64,000 nucleotides of DNA from DASYKT01 sp963718105 (GTDB taxonomy: Bacteria > Acidobacteriota > Blastocatellia > Pyrinomonadales > Pyrinomonadaceae), in NCBI GenBank assembly GCA_963718105.1, contig OY970352.1, positions 1,426,001-1,490,000 of the forward strand, written 5' to 3'. The position numbers and the translations under genes were made by a program. The notes beneath the pieces were generated by a model. That model was not told the DNA's origin, did no database searches, and was given only the letters and a program-made list of their open reading frames with translations. Positions 60,403 to 64,000 of this stretch are shown one piece after another; the first letter of the stretch is position 1, and every line of letters begins with the position of its first letter.

Positions 60403-63400
60403 ATGAGCCGAAGTGTACGTACGTTTTCACTGTTCATAATGGCGGTATTTTCCGTCCTGGTCTTGTCCGGCTTCGTTGCTGCAAGAACTGTAACTCAACC
60501 TATCCCGCTGAGGGTAATGTATCTCAAAAGCCATCTTGTCTTTATCGGCACCGTCAGTGGCGCGAGTGGCTGGGAGCAAGCCACAGAGAGCAATGGCAAA
60601 GTTGTCTATCGTCGAACTTTGATGATAAATGTCGAATCGCCGATAAAGGGCGTGGCGTCCGGTGAGATCGCGGCAACTGAGATCGCCACCGAGATCGTTG
60701 GGGGTTCCGCATCCCCAAAAGGTGAGTTTCCCGCCCAGCGCAGGCTTTTCTTTCTCGGTAACCGAGACAATTCTTATTACATATTAAGCAATTTTCACGG
60801 TGATTTTTCACTGAATAATACACAGTTGGATGTGTACGCCGCGCGTCTGCGCGAGCTGCAAAATATTTATCTTTCGGGCAACCGCGTCAAAGAGCAGTTA
60901 TTGGATTGGCTGAGCGCGGTGGCCGCCGATCCGGTCACCAGTTTTGAAGGCGCTTATGATCTGAAAAACGTGCTCGCGAGCGCCGCCAATTGCGCTTCTA
61001 CTGAAGCCGGGCCGGTCATAGATCCTTCCGGCCTGTCGACCGAAGCCGGGCCGGCGATCGACCCGACGGGCAGACCGGAAGGCTCCGGGCTTGACCCGCA
61101 TGGCAGAGGCGACAATGGCCCCTGCGTTGATCCTTACGGCGGCGCCCGTGAGAGCGGTTCCTGCATAGATCCGATGGGCCAACCGTGCACTTTGGCCGGC
61201 GACGGTGGTTCCTTCATCGATCCGCTCGGCCGTGACGGCGGTTCCTGTATCGATCCGAACGGAATTCCGTGTGATGTAAAGGGAGTTTTCGAAGGCTCCG
61301 GTATCGACCCGCACGGGCGACCTGTTTCCGGAAAAGGCGATGACACTTCGCACCTTGACCCGAACGGCAGACCGGTAAAAGGTGACGAAGGGCCATATGT
61401 CGATCCCAATGGCAAAGACGAAGGCAACGGTTTTGACCCGCATGGCAGATCGGTAAAAGGCGAGGATGGACCGTTCATTGATCCTAACGGCAAAGACGAT
61501 GGATCGGGGCTCGACCCCCACGGCAGGCCGGTAAAAGGTGACGAAGGTTCACAGCTTGATCCCAACGGCCGGGATGAAGGATCCATGATCAATCCGAATG
61601 GCCGGGAACAAGGATCAGCGGTCGATCCGAACGGCAATTCCGATGTCGGATCGCGGCTCGATCCTAACGGTAAAAAAGTTAGATCGGCCCCGCTGAAAAC
61701 GCTGAAAACGCTGAAAACGCCGAGAAAGCCTGCTGCCGAACAAGGTTCCGGTATCGACCCCAATGGAATAAAAGGCGACGAGGGCTCCATCATGGACCCC
61801 GATGGCCGTGTTTTTGGTATCGATCCCAACGGGCGCAAAAATACGCGCGCAGCGAATCGCGACACCGGTTCCTGCATTGATCCGCTCGGCCAGCCCTGTG
61901 GCGGTGAAGACGGTGCGGGTATCGACCCGCACGGCCGCAATAGCGAAAGCGGCCCGATCATGGACCCTAACGGCCGAAAAGCTGACAGAGGTGCACAGAT
62001 CGATCCCAACGGCAAATGCCGTGGCGATTATACCGGCTGTGTCGATCCCAATGGCAAGAAGGCGCAGAGCGGCGCGCCAAGTGAAACTGCCAAAGGCGAA
62101 AATGGAGCATGGCCCTGGCAGCTTTCACAGGGCGCAAGGGGCGGCGCGGTTACCGGCGGCGCGGTTAAACGCGACGATGGTTCACACATCGATCCCAACG
62201 GCCGGAACGGCGAAAGCAACTCGAGCCCGGGGGAATTTCCCTGGCAGCTTTCAGGCGGCCCTAACGGCAAACAAACGGCCGGCGGCGCTGTTAAACGTGA
62301 CCAAGGTTCGATGATCGATCCCAATGGCAAATGTGCGGGCGACTATACCGCCTGTATCGATCCCAACGGTAAAAAGGCAACGCGCGGAGCGGTCAAACGC
62401 GACGACGGTGGGCACGTCGATCCGAACGGACGCGATGATGGAATCGGACTCGACCCGAACGGCAAGAACAGCGAAAGCGGTCCGGGCATGGACCCGAACG
62501 GCTACGGCATCGCGATCGACCCGGACGGACGGAACGCTGAAAGCGGCCCCCGGATGGACCCCAACGGCAAAGGCGAGCAGGGGCCGGCACTTGACCCGGA
62601 TGGCAGAAAAAGTGATGAAGGCGTCGCGATCGATCCCTTCGGTAAAAAACAGGGATCCGCGACAGCTAATCGCGATTCGGGCGCGGCGGCCGATCCTTTC
62701 GGTAGAAAGCAGAAGCAGGCAGCCGCAAACCGTGAATCAGGTTCGGCGATCGACCCTGACGGCAAGCAGCGTGCTGCCGGAAAAGACCCGGGTGACCAGG
62801 GCGGCTGCATCGATCCTGACGGCAGGTCATGCGTTTCAAAAGGGGCAAAAGGTGATGATGGCGCGGGAAGCGATCCGGACGGCAAAAAACCGAATAGAAC
62901 GGCGCGCGATGCGGGCTCGACGATAGATCCCGACGGACGCGATCATGGCGCAACGATCGATCCGAATGGCCAAAATGGGCGAAAAGGCGACCAGGGGCCT
63001 TCGACCGATCCGGACGGCAGGCATTCTCAAACCGCAAAAGGCGGTGATCAAGGCGCATCGATCGACCCTCTCGGCAGAAAAGTGAAACAGGGCTCGACGG
63101 GCCGTGACACTGGTGTGCTGATCGATCCTCAGGGCAAAACGCCTTGCCTTAAAAAAGGCGACGCGGGCTGCGGTATGGATCCGGATGGTAAAGGATTGGG
63201 AGTTGATCCCAACGGCCGCGGCGGTGCGTACGATCCGAACGGACGTGGCGGTATATGCGACCCTAACGGACGCGGTGGTATCTGCGATCCTAACGGCAAA
63301 TCAGTTGTCTCCAAAAAAGATGACGGCCGCGGTATCGATCCGAACGGCAAAGGTTATGGAGTCGACCCTAACGGCCGGGGCGCGTTGATAGATCCCGACG

Positions 63401-64000
63401 GTAAAGGGGCCGGCGTTGATCCAAACGGCAAAGGAATGGGGTTAGACCCCAATGGCGGCGGCAACGGATTGGGCGCAGTGATCAATCCCGACGGCCGCGG
63501 CTCAGCGATCGACCCGAACGGCGCCGGTTCTTCGATGGACCCTAACGGCGACGGCGGCGGCGCGATGGACCCCAACGGCAGAGGCTGGGGAATCGACCCC
63601 AATGGCAAACAAAAAGCGTCCGCTTCCGTGAAAAAAGACGACGGGCGAGGCATCGATCCTAACGGTAAAGCAGCCGGAGTGATCATCGACCCCAACGGCA
63701 GAGGCTATGGAATGGATCCGAACGGCAAGGGAACAGATCCCAACGATCACGGCGGAATGATCGATCCCAACGGCAAACCGGGTGACGTTAAAGACGCCGG
63801 TGTCCGCATTGATCCCGAAGGCAAACGGCGTAACCAAACGGCGGGCCGCGCAGCCGGAGTGATCATCGATCCTAACGGCCGGGATGCTGAAAATGACGCG
63901 AGCGTCAGAATAGACCCTGACGGTCGTAGTGTGATCGACCCCATCGGCAGAAGTTCCGGGATCGATCCTAACGGCAAGGCCGCCAAGAACGGTCGCCGAA
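60403..64000 (+). CDS. Giant secreted D-P-x-G repeat protein, 3' end beyond the window
   Basis: At least 1199 codons without a stop, from an ATG 7 bases after AAGGAGG. N-terminal signal or anchor segment (7-27, FSLFIMAVFSVLVLSGFVA). Residues about 35-200 form a beta-rich domain (LRVMYLKSHLVFIGTVSG, TLMINVESPIKGV, RRLFFLGNRDNSYYILSNF) that recalls the TIMP/NTR-like OB fold. From residue 207 to the window end about 69 motifs of the type (I/L/M/V)-D-P-(N/D/H)-G-(K/R) recur every 9-30 residues, joined by Gly/Ser/Lys/Asp/Glu linkers, with some Cys (SCIDP, CVDP). Two PWQLS motifs (about 571 and 614) and an LKTLKTLKT run (431-439) break the pattern. D-P-N-G turns rich in Asp suggest a calcium-bound rod or adhesive surface fibre, by inference. 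Long open frames on the opposite strand are by-products of the repeats. Confidence 0.85.
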   Translation, partial: MSRSVRTFSLFIMAVFSVLVLSGFVAARTVTQPIPLRVMYLKSHLVFIGTVSGASGWEQATESNGKVVYRRTLMINVESPIKGVASGEIAATEIATEIVGGSASPKGEFPAQRRLFFLGNRDNSYYILSNFHGDFSLNNTQLDVYAARLRELQNIYLSGNRVKEQLLDWLSAVAADPVTSFEGAYDLKNVLASAANCASTEAGPVIDPSGLSTEAGPAIDPTGRPEGSGLDPHGRGDNGPCVDPYGGARESGSCIDPMGQPCTLAGDGGSFIDPLGRDGGSCIDPNGIPCDVKGVFEGSGIDPHGRPVSGKGDDTSHLDPNGRPVKGDEGPYVDPNGKDEGNGFDPHGRSVKGEDGPFIDPNGKDDGSGLDPHGRPVKGDEGSQLDPNGRDEGSMINPNGREQGSAVDPNGNSDVGSRLDPNGKKVRSAPLKTLKTLKTPRKPAAEQGSGIDPNGIKGDEGSIMDPDGRVFGIDPNGRKNTRAANRDTGSCIDPLGQPCGGEDGAGIDPHGRNSESGPIMDPNGRKADRGAQIDPNGKCRGDYTGCVDPNGKKAQSGAPSETAKGENGAWPWQLSQGARGGAVTGGAVKRDDGSHIDPNGRNGESNSSPGEFPWQLSGGPNGKQTAGGAVKRDQGSMIDPNGKCAGDYTACIDPNGKKATRGAVKRDDGGHVDPNGRDDGIGLDPNGKNSESGPGMDPNGYGIAIDPDGRNAESGPRMDPNGKGEQGPALDPDGRKSDEGVAIDPFGKKQGSATANRDSGAAADPFGRKQKQAAANRESGSAIDPDGKQRAAGKDPGDQGGCIDPDGRSCVSKGAKGDDGAGSDPDGKKPNRTARDAGSTIDPDGRDHGATIDPNGQNGRKGDQGPSTDPDGRHSQTAKGGDQGASIDPLGRKVKQGSTGRDTGVLIDPQGKTPCLKKGDAGCGMDPDGKGLGVDPNGRGGAYDPNGRGGICDPNGRGGICDPNGKSVVSKKDDGRGIDPNGKGYGVDPNGRGALIDPDGKGAGVDPNGKGMGLDPNGGGNGLGAVINPDGRGSAIDPNGAGSSMDPNGDGGGAMDPNGRGWGIDPNGKQKASASVKKDDGRGIDPNGKAAGVIIDPNGRGYGMDPNGKGTDPNDHGGMIDPNGKPGDVKDAGVRIDPEGKRRNQTAGRAAGVIIDPNGRDAENDASVRIDPDGRSVIDPIGRSSGIDPNGKAAKNGRR

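Noticed and set aside
61134..62015. Long open frames on the minus strand (PLGS-rich) across 60.4-64.0 kb
   Set aside because: They are the reverse complement of the D-P-x-G repeats (GATCCCAACGGC reads back as PLGS- or AVGI-like runs). They have no ribosome site or signal and vary where the plus-strand repeats vary.

Overview
The window looks like bacterial chromosome from a moderately GC-rich Gram-negative with many secreted proteins. My best guess is an Acidobacteriota member of the Blastocatellia/Pyrinomonadales type. That rests on tandem secreted delta-60 repeat proteins, many exported peptidases, and a very high load of palindromic intergenic repeats. No rRNA, tRNA, protein-translation or CRISPR locus was found, so the assignment is an inference from gene style only.

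Layout. 1-10.1 kb: four paralogous secreted delta-60 proteins (the first cut by the window edge) and, among them, a VIT/VWA/TonB-C-like protein. 10.4-16.3 kb: HAD hydrolase, a tiny hexad-repeat protein, isochorismatase-fold hydrolase, membrane metalloprotease-like protein, TPR-like protein, and a 48-residue membrane peptide. 16.5-27.5 kb: DUF2461, a secreted protein behind a sigma-54-type promoter, a PadR module with a frameshifted and an intact membrane paralogue, a KamB/NpmA-like 16S rRNA A1408 methyltransferase, S41 peptidase, TetR, and a leucine-rich-repeat protein. 27.9-32.8 kb: an AT-rich SEC-C gene, an exported creatininase-like amidohydrolase and an M1 peptidase. 33.3-39.7 kb: a plasmid- or phage-like replication flavour (RecA-like ATPase with HTH, CI-like repressor with operators, prim-pol/PriCT/RecA-like primase-helicase) mixed with YdeI-like and cyclophilin genes. 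39.9-53.7 kb: mostly membrane or secreted proteins of unknown role, two NTF2-like paralogues, a DUF433/DUF5615 toxin-antitoxin-like pair and DinB. 54-60.2 kb: M13 peptidase, a RAYT transposase packed between palindromes, a GH18-like protein, an AraC regulator and two VOC proteins. 60.4 kb to the end: a giant open frame (at least 1199 codons, no stop in the window) with an N-terminal secreted domain followed by about 69 D-P-x-G-(K/R) motifs.

The two most striking items are the D-P-x-G repeat protein at the right end and the invasion of the genome by palindromic repeats. At least ten repeat families fill most gaps over 100 bp, nest inside each other, supply false N-termini and real C-termini to proteins, and have entered the prim-pol gene in frame at two domain linkers. 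A RAYT (REP-associated tyrosine transposase) flanked by one of the families is a plausible engine for at least that family.

Gene starts were re-chosen where a Shine-Dalgarno sequence, a signal peptide or a repeat-derived false N-terminus argued for it. All residue counts, repeat counts and membrane-segment predictions were made by eye.
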